From: Clostridia bacterium
Lineage (GTDB): Bacteria; Bacillota; Clostridia; Lachnospirales; Lachnospiraceae
NCBI GenBank assembly: GCA_009929615.1
Contig: SAAB01000034.1
Coordinates: 1-36,115, forward strand
Direction of reading: 5' to 3'
DNA length: 36,115 nucleotides
The notes under the pieces are model-generated. The model worked only from the letters and a program-made list of their open reading frames with translations. It did no database searches and had not been told where the DNA came from. The translations under genes and the position numbers were made by a program. This document shows positions 1-9,158 of this stretch, one piece after another (within the stretch, counting starts at the first letter, position 1; every line of letters starts with the position of its first letter).

Positions 1-61
1 TTTTATTCAGTTTTCAATGTGCTAAATCTATGATAAATTCAGTATGAATTCCATCTAGCCG

Positions 62-2182
62 CTATACGGTTAATCCGCTAGTTTTCGGACAGTCTCCCAG
101 TGCCTTAAACACAGCATCTTCCGCACTTGTATATGGTATTATCTGAAATGCACTCATCAAGTCCGCAGGCACTGTTGTTGCGTAATCCTGCATTGATATA
201 GTAGGAATCAAGACTTTCTTTGCCCCGCTATCCAAGCAAACCTGCAAAGAATTAGCCAGTTCATCTACTTTTACTAATGTTCCACTAATCGTAACCTCGC
301 CCAGAACAACAAGTGAACTCTGCGTTGGCTTTGATAATGCAATGGAAGTAAGTGCAATCAATGTTGACAAGGCCAGCTTATCCGTCATTCCAATACCTTG
401 CAAGTCCTGATAATTCACAATATAATTCTTTTGAGTGGTGCTGATTGACCCACTGATACGCATTCCGTTTGCTTTAAGGAAATTGAATGCAGTAATTGCA
501 GCTTCCTTGCATTTTGAATCAGTGCCTAATCCTGTGCGCTCGAACTTTCCATTGCCCGGCAACATCTCTGACTCAAGACGGAACACACCAAGCATCCCTG
601 ACTTACCTTGTGCAACTGTATATACCTGACCGGGATTTCCCATTCCTTCTGGAATGAGTTTTCCACCGCCCTGCTCTGGGACTGAAACGTAATGCTCTTC
701 AAATGTTTCATTATCAATATAAGAGAAATTCACATCGTAGAACTCCATTCCACCTAATTTTTTAAGCTGCTCTTTCACACGACGACGCATTTCAAGAGAA
801 ATCCTTAATACCTCTTCCAATTCCTCTTTTGAGAACTCTCCATCCGGGTACAGTAGTTTCAGAAAACCTCCGACCATTTTTCTAACCGCAATGGTATCCC
901 TTTGATTTAAGTTCTTCCCTAAACGAAAATATTTATCAAGCGCATCTCCATATTGCTCTTTGCGAAGCTCTCTGATGAATTCGGCAAGATAATCTGTAAT
1001 AAAACCATAATCGTTTGTAAAATGATGTGGTCTAAACTTCGGGATTTCCCATCCCGGTATGTAACAATGCATTCTATCTAGAAATGCTGTATCTGTTCCC
1101 ATCTCTCGTGGAAATGGGTCAAATAGACTTGAGGTCTTCAACAGAACATCTACACTCTGATTGATGTTTCCGACGAATACCATTGACGCAGACGCTGCTT
1201 TTTCTTCCTTCCCACGAGCAAAGGAACCCGAAGCCATATAGTCCTTCATTATCTGAATACCATCTTTATCTTTAAAATTGATTCCTGCGACTTCATCAAA
1301 TGCGACGCAATCCCACAGCCCAACCAGTCCAACTGTTCTTCTGCCCATATTATAAAATAGGTTAGCAACAGTAGTCTGTCCTCCTGACACAAGGATACTA
1401 TTGGGAGAAATCTCTTTAAAAAGGTGGGATTTACCAGTGCTCCTCGGTCCAAGTTCACATAGATTAAAGTTGTTTTCAATCAGTGGAATCATTCGGGCAA
1501 GAAGCAGCCACTGTTCTCTTTCATTTAGCTCATCCTCTTCCATTCCAACAGAACGAAGAAGAATTGTCATCCATTCTTCTTTTGTAAATGACTTTCTTCC
1601 TTCTTTCAGCTCCTTAATATCTATATGTGGCATCTGAATTGGTGTCAGCTTACGAATTAAAATAGGGGACGATTTCTTATCTTCTTCTACATAATCATAT
1701 TCTAGCTGCACGATACACCAGATACCGCCGCAGAGTAAGCGGTCAAACTTACTTGGATATTCTTCTGAAATAGGAATGTCTTTGATTCCTAAGTTTGAGA
1801 ATTCAGCTTCATATCTGTCTTGTTTAATATTAAGCTGAACAGTCAGCCTATCAATGACTGTGTAAGAACCTTTTTGACGTAACACAGACAGAATCTTCTG
1901 TGCCTCATCAGGCCTCACATAATTGTCTGCCAAGATATGCTTTACACTGTTTACACCTTCCGCAATAACCGAAGGGTCGTCTGAACTGCAATACTGTCCT
2001 AATAAGAACTCCAAGACATATACGGGAACATTTGCACCTTCTTTTATTGATTTGGTTAAATCTTTGCGAACTATTTTTCCGTCAAAACAGTTACGAAGTT
2101 TTCTGTTGATTTCCTCGTTTCTGTTGATTTCCTCGTTTCTGTTGACATCCTCTAGTTCTATGTCTTTCATATAATCGTCCAT
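62..2182 (-). CDS. brxL: BREX protein BrxL (Lon-like AAA+ ATPase)
   Basis: BrxL is the last core component of type 1 BREX. It is a DNA-binding AAA+ protein needed to block phage replication and acts in the cytoplasm with the other Brx/Pgl proteins. A Walker A motif (GPRSTGKSH, near residues 245-253) and a Walker B motif (CVAFDEVAG, near 293) are visible. A Lon-protease-like C-terminal domain (about 560-690) has the fold signature GEVTISG near 627 and VLIP after it. Aligned without gaps to E. coli Lon, the positions of the catalytic Ser and Lys hold Lys and Ser, so proteolysis is doubtful. I chose the ATG at 2182 (706 aa) over a TTG six bases upstream because GGAGG sits 7 nt before it. The N-terminus holds an 18-bp in-frame tandem repeat (NRNEEI units). 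It follows pglZ by 15 nt and ends the operon. Certain as a gene; family call strong. Confidence 0.93.
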   Translation of the reverse strand: MDDYMKDIELEDVNRNEEINRNEEINRKLRNCFDGKIVRKDLTKSIKEGANVPVYVLEFLLGQYCSSDDPSVIAEGVNSVKHILADNYVRPDEAQKILSVLRQKGSYTVIDRLTVQLNIKQDRYEAEFSNLGIKDIPISEEYPSKFDRLLCGGIWCIVQLEYDYVEEDKKSSPILIRKLTPIQMPHIDIKELKEGRKSFTKEEWMTILLRSVGMEEDELNEREQWLLLARMIPLIENNFNLCELGPRSTGKSHLFKEISPNSILVSGGQTTVANLFYNMGRRTVGLVGLWDCVAFDEVAGINFKDKDGIQIMKDYMASGSFARGKEEKAASASMVFVGNINQSVDVLLKTSSLFDPFPREMGTDTAFLDRMHCYIPGWEIPKFRPHHFTNDYGFITDYLAEFIRELRKEQYGDALDKYFRLGKNLNQRDTIAVRKMVGGFLKLLYPDGEFSKEELEEVLRISLEMRRRVKEQLKKLGGMEFYDVNFSYIDNETFEEHYVSVPEQGGGKLIPEGMGNPGQVYTVAQGKSGMLGVFRLESEMLPGNGKFERTGLGTDSKCKEAAITAFNFLKANGMRISGSISTTQKNYIVNYQDLQGIGMTDKLALSTLIALTSIALSKPTQSSLVVLGEVTISGTLVKVDELANSLQVCLDSGAKKVLIPTISMQDYATTVPADLMSAFQIIPYTSAEDAVFKALGDCPKTSGLTV
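2101..2154. repeat. 18-bp tandem repeat inside brxL
   Basis: Two perfect consecutive copies of TTCTGTTGATTTCCTCGT (2101-2118 and 2119-2136) are followed by a third copy that matches for its first nine bases and then diverges (2137-2154). Because the unit is 18 bp, copy-number changes add or remove six residues (NRNEEI on the coding strand) without shifting the frame. Confidence 0.9.
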
Positions 2183-2197
2183 TTGCAATCCTCCAAT

Positions 2198-4720
2198 TTA
2201 ACCGAAAAATCCAAAATCATCGGCAAATGCAATATCCATAATAATCTCGTGTCTAAGCACCTCAAAATCATTCTTATCATCATAAGCCACCAGATAATAC
2301 TTCTGCGTCTTATCATATTTTTTATTCTTAAAGCTGAAGCGAAGCCTAAAGATTCGTTTCACTGTATCTTGGTCTTTCTTATCAGCAACACAGATATTTT
2401 CATTAGAAATTTTTTCATTGTTTTCTGACACAAAGAATACTCGATACTGTGTCTCCTTAATCACATCACTGACTGGTTCTGTTTGGACAAAATCAAGGGT
2501 GGTGATGAGATTTGTGATTTTGCTTGTTAAGCTGACTAGTGCAATCTCTGCAAAACTCGTGTCTTTCTTTCCCCGTTCCACCTTGACTTCCACCAATGGA
2601 ACAATCATCTCTTGTGGAGAACACCCTCCGTGAACAAAATTCTGACCTGCGCCTGCAACTGAGAATATGTCAGAGGCAAGCGGATAGGATACAATCCTTT
2701 CATCCGAATTTCTAAGAACATTCCCTATTGTTGTAGAACATACACCATCTGTATTCCATTCTTTATCAGACAGGGCATATCTCTGACCTAAGCTATTCGT
2801 TCTGGATGCACCACTTATCTTATCAGATGATTCCAGCTTATCTCTTTTATAGATGAATCCGTGGTCTGCAGTAACTAAAAAATGATGTGTATTCGCTTGT
2901 GAGGAAAGTTTCCGCATAAACTCGTGAATTTCCTTAATTGCCTCTTCGCAAGCAGTAAAGACTTCATTCTCGGTTTTTGCTACATCTCCCCTTGCATCTA
3001 TCTGATTATGATATACATAAACCACATCCTGCCCCGTAAATATATCCCTTAAATCATTTCGCTTCATACTCTTCATTGAATCAAACTGAATACATCTGCT
3101 ATTAGGCTTGTACTCTCTTAATAAAGATTCTCTATGTTCCGTAGAAGCAGAGACTTTTCCATCTACAAGCACATCATACTTCTCATTATATTCAATCGTC
3201 TTGTGTGGCAATAAGGACGCCATTCCAAGTGGTGTGTAAGAGGGCAATACACCCTGCATTGCTGTAATGGTAGCGTTGCACTTTTCATCGGCTTGCAATT
3301 GTTCCAACAAGGTGTGTGCTACTTCATACCTAAAAGCATCCGATATAATAACCACTGTTCTTTCTTTTGAGGGTTGTGAAATGTACTTCGTGAAGAAATC
3401 TCTTTGCAAACCTAGTCCGGTAACACCCTCAGCCTCTTTGATTTCCGTATTCCAGTTTACTGTAATCTGGTTCAGATAATCATTCGTGTAAATGTTTTCA
3501 ACCAATTCCCTAAGATTCTCATATTTTGTGGTATCTTCCATACTATCAAGATAATAATAGAAGTATCTGTATCTGCGGTCCGTTTTAAAAATATTTTCGG
3601 TATATTCTTTCACGAGGTTTCGAATTCCACTCACAAAGTGGTATTTGCCTGCTGCAATAATATGGTAAGCGTTTTCCAAAACAAAATATTCACTTTTATA
3701 ATCTCTTCCGAAGTGCTTCTTTCGTCTTTCTGCACACACTTCTGGAATGGTCTTTCCTGAGAGTTTTGCTCCAATATCTTCATTTTCAAGGCGGGCAATC
3801 ATCCAATTGATGAGAAGCTCATCAACACCTGCAAAAATATTGCAATCTACGATTGCATTGGTGTCCATCTTTTCAAGATAAGACTGTCCATTAATAGCAA
3901 TATAAATCGTCTTAGATATTTCATCAAAGTGTTCGCTATAAAGATAACTGTTCATCAGATTATCTAAGAATGCAATTACATTACCAGACTTGTAAGAAAT
4001 AAAGTCTTTCCAAGCCTGCGGCATATCTGTATGGATAGTCTTAGCAGCATAGGTAACAAACATAGACATCACTAACTTCTCAAGACTCGGATTAGAGTTG
4101 TTGTATCCAAAAGCCATATCTACTTGTTGCCAAAATGCCTGAAGTAAATCATATCGGTCAAATTCCACAAGATACTTATTATCTTCAAAACCATCGTCTG
4201 TAAGAATACTCCGAAGCACTTCTTCAAAAGAGGCTGTCTTGCTCCTGCACAGTACGCTCATAAGAGCTACTTCAATGGTACTTCTACTAAAGCTCTCAAT
4301 CTCTAAATCATAGAATTTCTGCGTTCTATCCTTATTGGCAAAGAACTTAATATATCTTTGAATGACTGGTTTGTATCTTTCGTCAATTCCTAAATCTAAT
4401 GTCAGAAGTGAAGCTCTGTCTGCAAAGAACTCTTTGGAATAACGAATGGTATCTTCTAAATGGTTGTCTCTAATTGCAGGCTTGCTGAAAGGCGCATACA
4501 CAAGATAATTAGTCTGGGTATCCTCACATTCCAAGAATTGTTTGATATAGAACTGGTTATCCGCTTCAAGGTGTAATACCTTTGCATTTTCAAGTTCAAG
4601 TGTATCTACATCCTCACTGAACTCTGCTCCTGCATCGTACCAAAACACAAGCTTACGCACATCGCCCGTAAACTCACTATTTAATTTATCTGTAATTTGT
4701 TTTAAGTTCATTTCCGCCAT
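2198..4720 (-). CDS. pglZ: BREX-1 PglZ, alkaline-phosphatase-fold protein
   Basis: PglZ is the signature protein of BREX/Pgl systems. It is a cytoplasmic protein with an alkaline-phosphatase/phosphodiesterase fold that is needed for both host methylation and phage exclusion. The metal-binding segments of that fold are visible: ISDAFRYEVA near residue 459 and TADHGFIYK near 617. An N-terminal helical half of about 430 residues precedes them. Length (840 aa) suits type 1 PglZ. I chose the ATG at 4720 because AGAGGA lies 7 nt upstream and the reading then begins close to the usual MxLKQI start of the family. An upstream in-frame ATG at 4756 would overlap the preceding gene and lacks a comparable site. 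The preceding gene stops 10 nt away, so translation is probably coupled. Exact enzymatic activity is not shown by sequence. Confidence 0.92.
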   Translation of the reverse strand: MAEMNLKQITDKLNSEFTGDVRKLVFWYDAGAEFSEDVDTLELENAKVLHLEADNQFYIKQFLECEDTQTNYLVYAPFSKPAIRDNHLEDTIRYSKEFFADRASLLTLDLGIDERYKPVIQRYIKFFANKDRTQKFYDLEIESFSRSTIEVALMSVLCRSKTASFEEVLRSILTDDGFEDNKYLVEFDRYDLLQAFWQQVDMAFGYNNSNPSLEKLVMSMFVTYAAKTIHTDMPQAWKDFISYKSGNVIAFLDNLMNSYLYSEHFDEISKTIYIAINGQSYLEKMDTNAIVDCNIFAGVDELLINWMIARLENEDIGAKLSGKTIPEVCAERRKKHFGRDYKSEYFVLENAYHIIAAGKYHFVSGIRNLVKEYTENIFKTDRRYRYFYYYLDSMEDTTKYENLRELVENIYTNDYLNQITVNWNTEIKEAEGVTGLGLQRDFFTKYISQPSKERTVVIISDAFRYEVAHTLLEQLQADEKCNATITAMQGVLPSYTPLGMASLLPHKTIEYNEKYDVLVDGKVSASTEHRESLLREYKPNSRCIQFDSMKSMKRNDLRDIFTGQDVVYVYHNQIDARGDVAKTENEVFTACEEAIKEIHEFMRKLSSQANTHHFLVTADHGFIYKRDKLESSDKISGASRTNSLGQRYALSDKEWNTDGVCSTTIGNVLRNSDERIVSYPLASDIFSVAGAGQNFVHGGCSPQEMIVPLVEVKVERGKKDTSFAEIALVSLTSKITNLITTLDFVQTEPVSDVIKETQYRVFFVSENNEKISNENICVADKKDQDTVKRIFRLRFSFKNKKYDKTQKYYLVAYDDKNDFEVLRHEIIMDIAFADDFGFFG

Positions 4721-4730
4721 ATTATTTCCT

Positions 4731-5579
4731 CTATTCTTCAATAACAGACTCTTCATCTGGAATACTAAGATTATTCATATCGCATTGTTCTGATATAAGT
4801 TCCAACAGAGAATATCCTAAAGTTGTCATCTTAAAACTGTCTGAAGATGCTATCTTTTTAAATTTTGGGATTTTAACACCTTTTGGTTTCCTTGATGATG
4901 AATCCTTATAGCTTTTTTCAAGATAATCAACGACTGACTCTTGGTTCTTATCAAACAATTCTTGATTTTTGCTTCTTAGTAGACCTAATCTGACCATCTT
5001 TTCTTTAATAAAACGAAGTTGGGCGTTATCATACTCGGAATTGAATGGTGTAATAGGCTCCTCGACTGGATGTTTCCAGTCATAATTTTTCAGAACCCTA
5101 ATGTCTATATCATTTAACTCAGCCAACGTTTTAAAAAAACTTAACGCCATATCAAAATTTGCGTTTTCTGTATTTAACAAGTTAATATATCCATTTACAC
5201 TATATGTTACCTTCTCAGGCTGTATTTCATCAACGATATTATCTAGCATCATTTCTCCAGCGTTAGACAATAGCTTTCTTCCTTCAACGGATGACTCCAG
5301 CACAGAAATTCTTTCGCTTAATCTCTGATTGTTTTCAACTAATTGACGAATCATAATATCTACATTACGTTCCAATCGGTTTTGTTTGTATGATAAACGA
5401 ATATTGTTAAGTCTAGGACATATTGCTCCTACTAATTCTCCTGCCACTGTTGCCACCACCTCGGGTACGACTACCTCCCCATATGTTTGAACGACATTGG
5501 GTAACACTTCTGATAAAACAGTATCAACGGATTCTTCTCCCATAGCTTGTACTAAATCAAATATTTTCTTGTTTTCCAT
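4731..5579 (-). CDS. unrecognised helical protein inserted between pglX and pglZ
   Basis: I do not recognise this 282-aa protein with certainty. It has no catalytic motif that I can see. Residues about 25-55 form a hydrophobic, glycine-containing stretch (VVVPEVVATVAGELVGAI). A basic amphipathic helix (YKQNRLERNVDIMIRQL) and a predicted coiled coil (NNQRLSERISVLESSVEG, to about 97) follow. The rest is helical and charged, with a Lys/Ser-rich segment near 225-245. The layout loosely recalls Abi-alpha/DUF4393 proteins, but that is a guess from topology. A strong site (AGAGGA) precedes its ATG. pglX stops 11 nt upstream and pglZ starts 10 nt downstream, so it is co-expressed within the core operon and is a probable BREX accessory factor. 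This position is normally pglX directly followed by pglZ in type 1 BREX. Confidence 0.85.
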   Translation of the reverse strand: MENKKIFDLVQAMGEESVDTVLSEVLPNVVQTYGEVVVPEVVATVAGELVGAICPRLNNIRLSYKQNRLERNVDIMIRQLVENNQRLSERISVLESSVEGRKLLSNAGEMMLDNIVDEIQPEKVTYSVNGYINLLNTENANFDMALSFFKTLAELNDIDIRVLKNYDWKHPVEEPITPFNSEYDNAQLRFIKEKMVRLGLLRSKNQELFDKNQESVVDYLEKSYKDSSSRKPKGVKIPKFKKIASSDSFKMTTLGYSLLELISEQCDMNNLSIPDEESVIEE

Positions 5580-5590
5580 TCAATTATCCT

Positions 5591-8500
5591 CTATATCTTT
5601 GCTAAAACTTTCATTACTTTCCCATCAGCAGATGTTTGCACCTTTTCATAATTAACTTTTACACCATCATCAAGGTCGATATCTATACGTGAAAGTGCCA
5701 GATGTGCAATTAAAGAATCATAATCCTTTGTCTCTTTGAGTTGTTTCTGAAGTTTTTCTTTTCTCTTAGCTGCAGCATTTACTTCTTTGTTGTCGTGACT
5801 GTTATCCATAATTTCCTGCATACGTTCTATTTCCTTGTCATATACTCGTTGCATACGATGTAGATATTCGACACGCATATTACCAGTTGTATCGGCATTC
5901 CATCTATGCATATATACAAGAGCCTTGAATCCATTCTGCTTTCCACTGTCAAAAAGCCAGTAAATTGGACGTTTCTGATAGATTTTAATATGATCTTTAA
6001 TAAAATCATTCAAGAAATAATTACGGATAACATCCCTGCTGGTAACGCCTCTATTTCCAAGCGCATTAGCTATGAACGCCAAGTTATCCTCAAGTGTTTC
6101 TTTTCCATAAACAACTTTGATAAATTCTACAAATCGACCTACAATGTCATCTTCAAAATATTCTTCATCAGTAATTGGAATACAGTTATCATCGTCGGGG
6201 ATAAAGCTCGTGTATTTGCTGCTGTCCCACTCGCCGCCTGCATAGGCAAGACCGTCCACGTCTGGAGAGTATCTGCCGAACATACAGCCGACAGCATAGG
6301 AAATCAGGCTCTTAATGTCACGTGTCAAATCTGCCTTGCGAATGGTAACATCTTTGTTGGCGACTTCAGGTGTCAGCTCGTCCTGCAAGCCATAAATATC
6401 AATGAAAATTCGATTTAGTTCTTCTTCGTTTTGTTTAATGGTATTGAAACGTTCCTTGCATTCATTCTGCCACTTTTCAAACGCTTCTTTCATCATGACA
6501 CAGCGAATAAGAGGGTGATGAACAAAATCCCACGAAGTTTCAAATGAATCCCAATCCTTTTTACAAAATTCAACATTTTCCTTTACTAATTTCTTGACAA
6601 TTGAAATACTCTTATCATCAATAATAATAGGGACTCGTGATATTGGGCCTTCGTGATAATCTAATGTGGGCGATAATATCAACAACATTTTTCCTACAAT
6701 TTCTGTATTCATTAATCCCAAAATATAATATAAGTTTTCAGGTTTTTTCATAAAGCAGACCGAACCTTTACTTTCAAAAAGAAATCCTGTCGGGCTATAT
6801 CTCATAGAAAGTTTTCCACTGGTAAGCGACGACCAAGTAATACCTTCTTGAAAATAAAATGAAGGATTACGAATTACAGAGCCTAAGAAATTTGTCATTT
6901 CATATCCATCATTTTTCCAATTTGCTACATAATTATTATTTCCATACCAACGTCTAAATCCTCCACCTTTATTGCACGGAAACCATTTTTTCCCACTTAC
7001 CAATGCATCTTCTCTAGATGTAGAATCAATTTTCATGTCTCGAAATGCTATTTCGTGCCAAAGTTTCAAAAAAACATCATTTTTCCCTGTTGCAAAGCCT
7101 TGTTTCGGGTATCCATACTCACCTAGTAACGATGACTTAAACGCCTCAAGAATACCTTCTGATACCCAATAAGCTATCGGTGTGCCAGGAATTTTCATTA
7201 AATTTTCCTGTATTGCTTCGTAAAAATATCCACACTCCTTATTCTCCAACGCTTCTATAACTTTTTCCTTCTGTACACCCATGCCACCCTTAAAATCAGA
7301 CAATCGAATGCAATAAGCTGGTTCTGTTGTTTTTCCATTCTTCAGTATAAAAGAACAAATTGGCACAGTTGCTTCCTCAAATGCTGAATACTCCATCTGA
7401 ATCAATGATGAAATTGCCTTATTTTTTATTATGTATTCTCTCAATTTTTCATATGTCTTAATAAACATCCAGACAAATGGAGTCATAAATGCAGAATAGC
7501 CATCTTTCTTACAAAAATCAAAATTTCTATATATAAACACACTGAATAAATCGCCTGAGTAAGCCTTGTAATTATCAACCACAAACTTTTTCAACTGTCC
7601 TTCCAGCTTATTCATATATGGTGGATTCGTACATACCACAGCAAATTTCTTGCTCATAATTGCAGCTTGTTTTGTCAACTGTAACATCAAAGGCAATTCA
7701 TTATTAAGCCAACTTGCTGAAAAAATATCTAATTGCGTAGCACTACTCTCAATATTTAATAGATATTCTGCAAAATGCTTATAATCATATTCATCAATCG
7801 TTTGAAGCGTTCCAATTTCTTGAGCGTCTTTGAACGCACTTACTAAATATTCTCCAATTTTATTCTGTTCCGTATCTATAGTGAGTCCATCACAAGTAAA
7901 TTTTGCCATAGAATTACTTTCTTCTACGACAGCCAAGTTATTAAAGATTCCTTGCGTTAAGGCTCTACGATTATAACTTCTTGCTTTCATCATCACAGCA
8001 AAATACGCAAGCTGATATGCTCTTTTATCAATATCCATTCCAAACAAATTGTTCTGCACAATATTAAGTGCAGCATCTCTATCTGAATATCCACACTCTC
8101 TATATATTTCCATCAAAACATCAAAAGTGTATACCAAAATATGTCCACTTCCCATACAAGGGTCAAAAAAAGTCAAATCCGTTGGATAGACCTTTTCATC
8201 TATATAATGGATATGTCCGTCTTTAGGCATAACAAAGAAGTCAAGCTTGTCTGCCAGTTTACTTTCAGGATTTCTTTCAATCCAATATCTACCAAGAGAA
8301 TTATCTACCATATATCGAACAACCCAATCCGTTGTAAACAACTGCGTTGCCGCCGGAATATCGGCTTTCCTAATTGTCCCTTTATAAATATTTACAATTT
8401 CATCGTGTTTCTTAGAAATGTAGTATTGATATAACCAACCAATGATTTCCACTTGTCCTTCATTTCCACTTTCCTCACGAATATCAAAATCTTCTTCTCT

Positions 8501-9142
8501 AATATCGTGGACAAGCTTATATACTATCCCATCTGTATCTGTGAAAGAAATAGTAAGAAGCAACTCCGAATAGTCACTGGTATTCTCAAAAAGCTCTGGT
8601 AACACTTCGTGCAGTTTATTACATTGTTTTATGAAAAGCATACGGAATAATTCGTCTGATTTATTGTTATCCTTTAATTCAAGGATTCTATCCTGATCAT
8701 ATGGCTTGAATTCCAAATCTGTATCAAAAGGAGTAGTAACAAAGTCTGGCTCATTCTTTGCTGTATTCTCTGACGAAAGTACACGAACTCCTGAAGGTAA
8801 ATACTCATTTACTTCCATAAAGCGAATTGCAATCAATCGATTGAACCAAGTATATGCAACTTCTTCCACAATATTGTCATAAGCTTCTTTATAACTTTTA
8901 AAGCTCTTTTCCTTTGACATGATAGCATTAACCAGTGCTTCACGCTGTTTGATTTCTTCTCCTGCTATTTGAGCATACTCTTTTGTTCCTATATCATAAA
9001 ACTGCAAGTCATTTGTTGACTGTGGAAGTTTCTCTGCGATTCCACTACCACTAATTCCCAACGTACCTGCCTTATATGTAATATCATCAATGAGTTTTTC
9101 CCTTGCCCATTCAGCAAACTTTCTTATATCTGCCTTATTCAT
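5591..9142 (-). CDS. pglX: BREX-1 adenine-specific DNA methyltransferase PglX
   Basis: PglX methylates the N6 position of adenine in a short non-palindromic host motif and so marks self DNA for BREX; it is also needed for exclusion. Visible motifs are the SAM-binding DPCMGSG (near residue 326) and the catalytic NPPY (near 505). Before motif I comes the segment FTTDWVVRYMVDNSLGRYW, typical of PglX and type IIG-like enzymes. The region after about 600, including the segment around 700-850, probably holds the target recognition domain that sets the methylated motif; this cannot be read from sequence alone. The length of 1183 aa is normal for the family. The start ATG has GGGAGGA upstream. It is preceded by brxC (16-nt gap). 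I found no long homopolymer suggesting phase variation. Confidence 0.95.
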   Translation of the reverse strand: MNKADIRKFAEWAREKLIDDITYKAGTLGISGSGIAEKLPQSTNDLQFYDIGTKEYAQIAGEEIKQREALVNAIMSKEKSFKSYKEAYDNIVEEVAYTWFNRLIAIRFMEVNEYLPSGVRVLSSENTAKNEPDFVTTPFDTDLEFKPYDQDRILELKDNNKSDELFRMLFIKQCNKLHEVLPELFENTSDYSELLLTISFTDTDGIVYKLVHDIREEDFDIREESGNEGQVEIIGWLYQYYISKKHDEIVNIYKGTIRKADIPAATQLFTTDWVVRYMVDNSLGRYWIERNPESKLADKLDFFVMPKDGHIHYIDEKVYPTDLTFFDPCMGSGHILVYTFDVLMEIYRECGYSDRDAALNIVQNNLFGMDIDKRAYQLAYFAVMMKARSYNRRALTQGIFNNLAVVEESNSMAKFTCDGLTIDTEQNKIGEYLVSAFKDAQEIGTLQTIDEYDYKHFAEYLLNIESSATQLDIFSASWLNNELPLMLQLTKQAAIMSKKFAVVCTNPPYMNKLEGQLKKFVVDNYKAYSGDLFSVFIYRNFDFCKKDGYSAFMTPFVWMFIKTYEKLREYIIKNKAISSLIQMEYSAFEEATVPICSFILKNGKTTEPAYCIRLSDFKGGMGVQKEKVIEALENKECGYFYEAIQENLMKIPGTPIAYWVSEGILEAFKSSLLGEYGYPKQGFATGKNDVFLKLWHEIAFRDMKIDSTSREDALVSGKKWFPCNKGGGFRRWYGNNNYVANWKNDGYEMTNFLGSVIRNPSFYFQEGITWSSLTSGKLSMRYSPTGFLFESKGSVCFMKKPENLYYILGLMNTEIVGKMLLILSPTLDYHEGPISRVPIIIDDKSISIVKKLVKENVEFCKKDWDSFETSWDFVHHPLIRCVMMKEAFEKWQNECKERFNTIKQNEEELNRIFIDIYGLQDELTPEVANKDVTIRKADLTRDIKSLISYAVGCMFGRYSPDVDGLAYAGGEWDSSKYTSFIPDDDNCIPITDEEYFEDDIVGRFVEFIKVVYGKETLEDNLAFIANALGNRGVTSRDVIRNYFLNDFIKDHIKIYQKRPIYWLFDSGKQNGFKALVYMHRWNADTTGNMRVEYLHRMQRVYDKEIERMQEIMDNSHDNKEVNAAAKRKEKLQKQLKETKDYDSLIAHLALSRIDIDLDDGVKVNYEKVQTSADGKVMKVLAKI

Positions 9143-9158
9143 CGCTTTCCTCCCTCAT

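Noticed and set aside
2101-2154. Possible CRISPR-like repeat
   Set aside because: The copies are directly adjacent without spacers, and they are in frame within brxL.
4721-4756. Longer PglZ start at 4756
   Set aside because: It would overlap the preceding gene by 26 nt and lacks a good ribosome binding site, while the ATG at 4720 has AGAGGA at proper spacing.
5906-6418. Plus-strand 170-aa open frame within pglX
   Set aside because: Shadow of the C-terminal part of pglX; low-complexity hydrophobic product with no recognisable domain.
5591-9142. Phase-variable homopolymer in pglX
   Set aside because: No G or C run or long simple repeat was seen in the gene; the short A/T runs are ordinary for this base composition.
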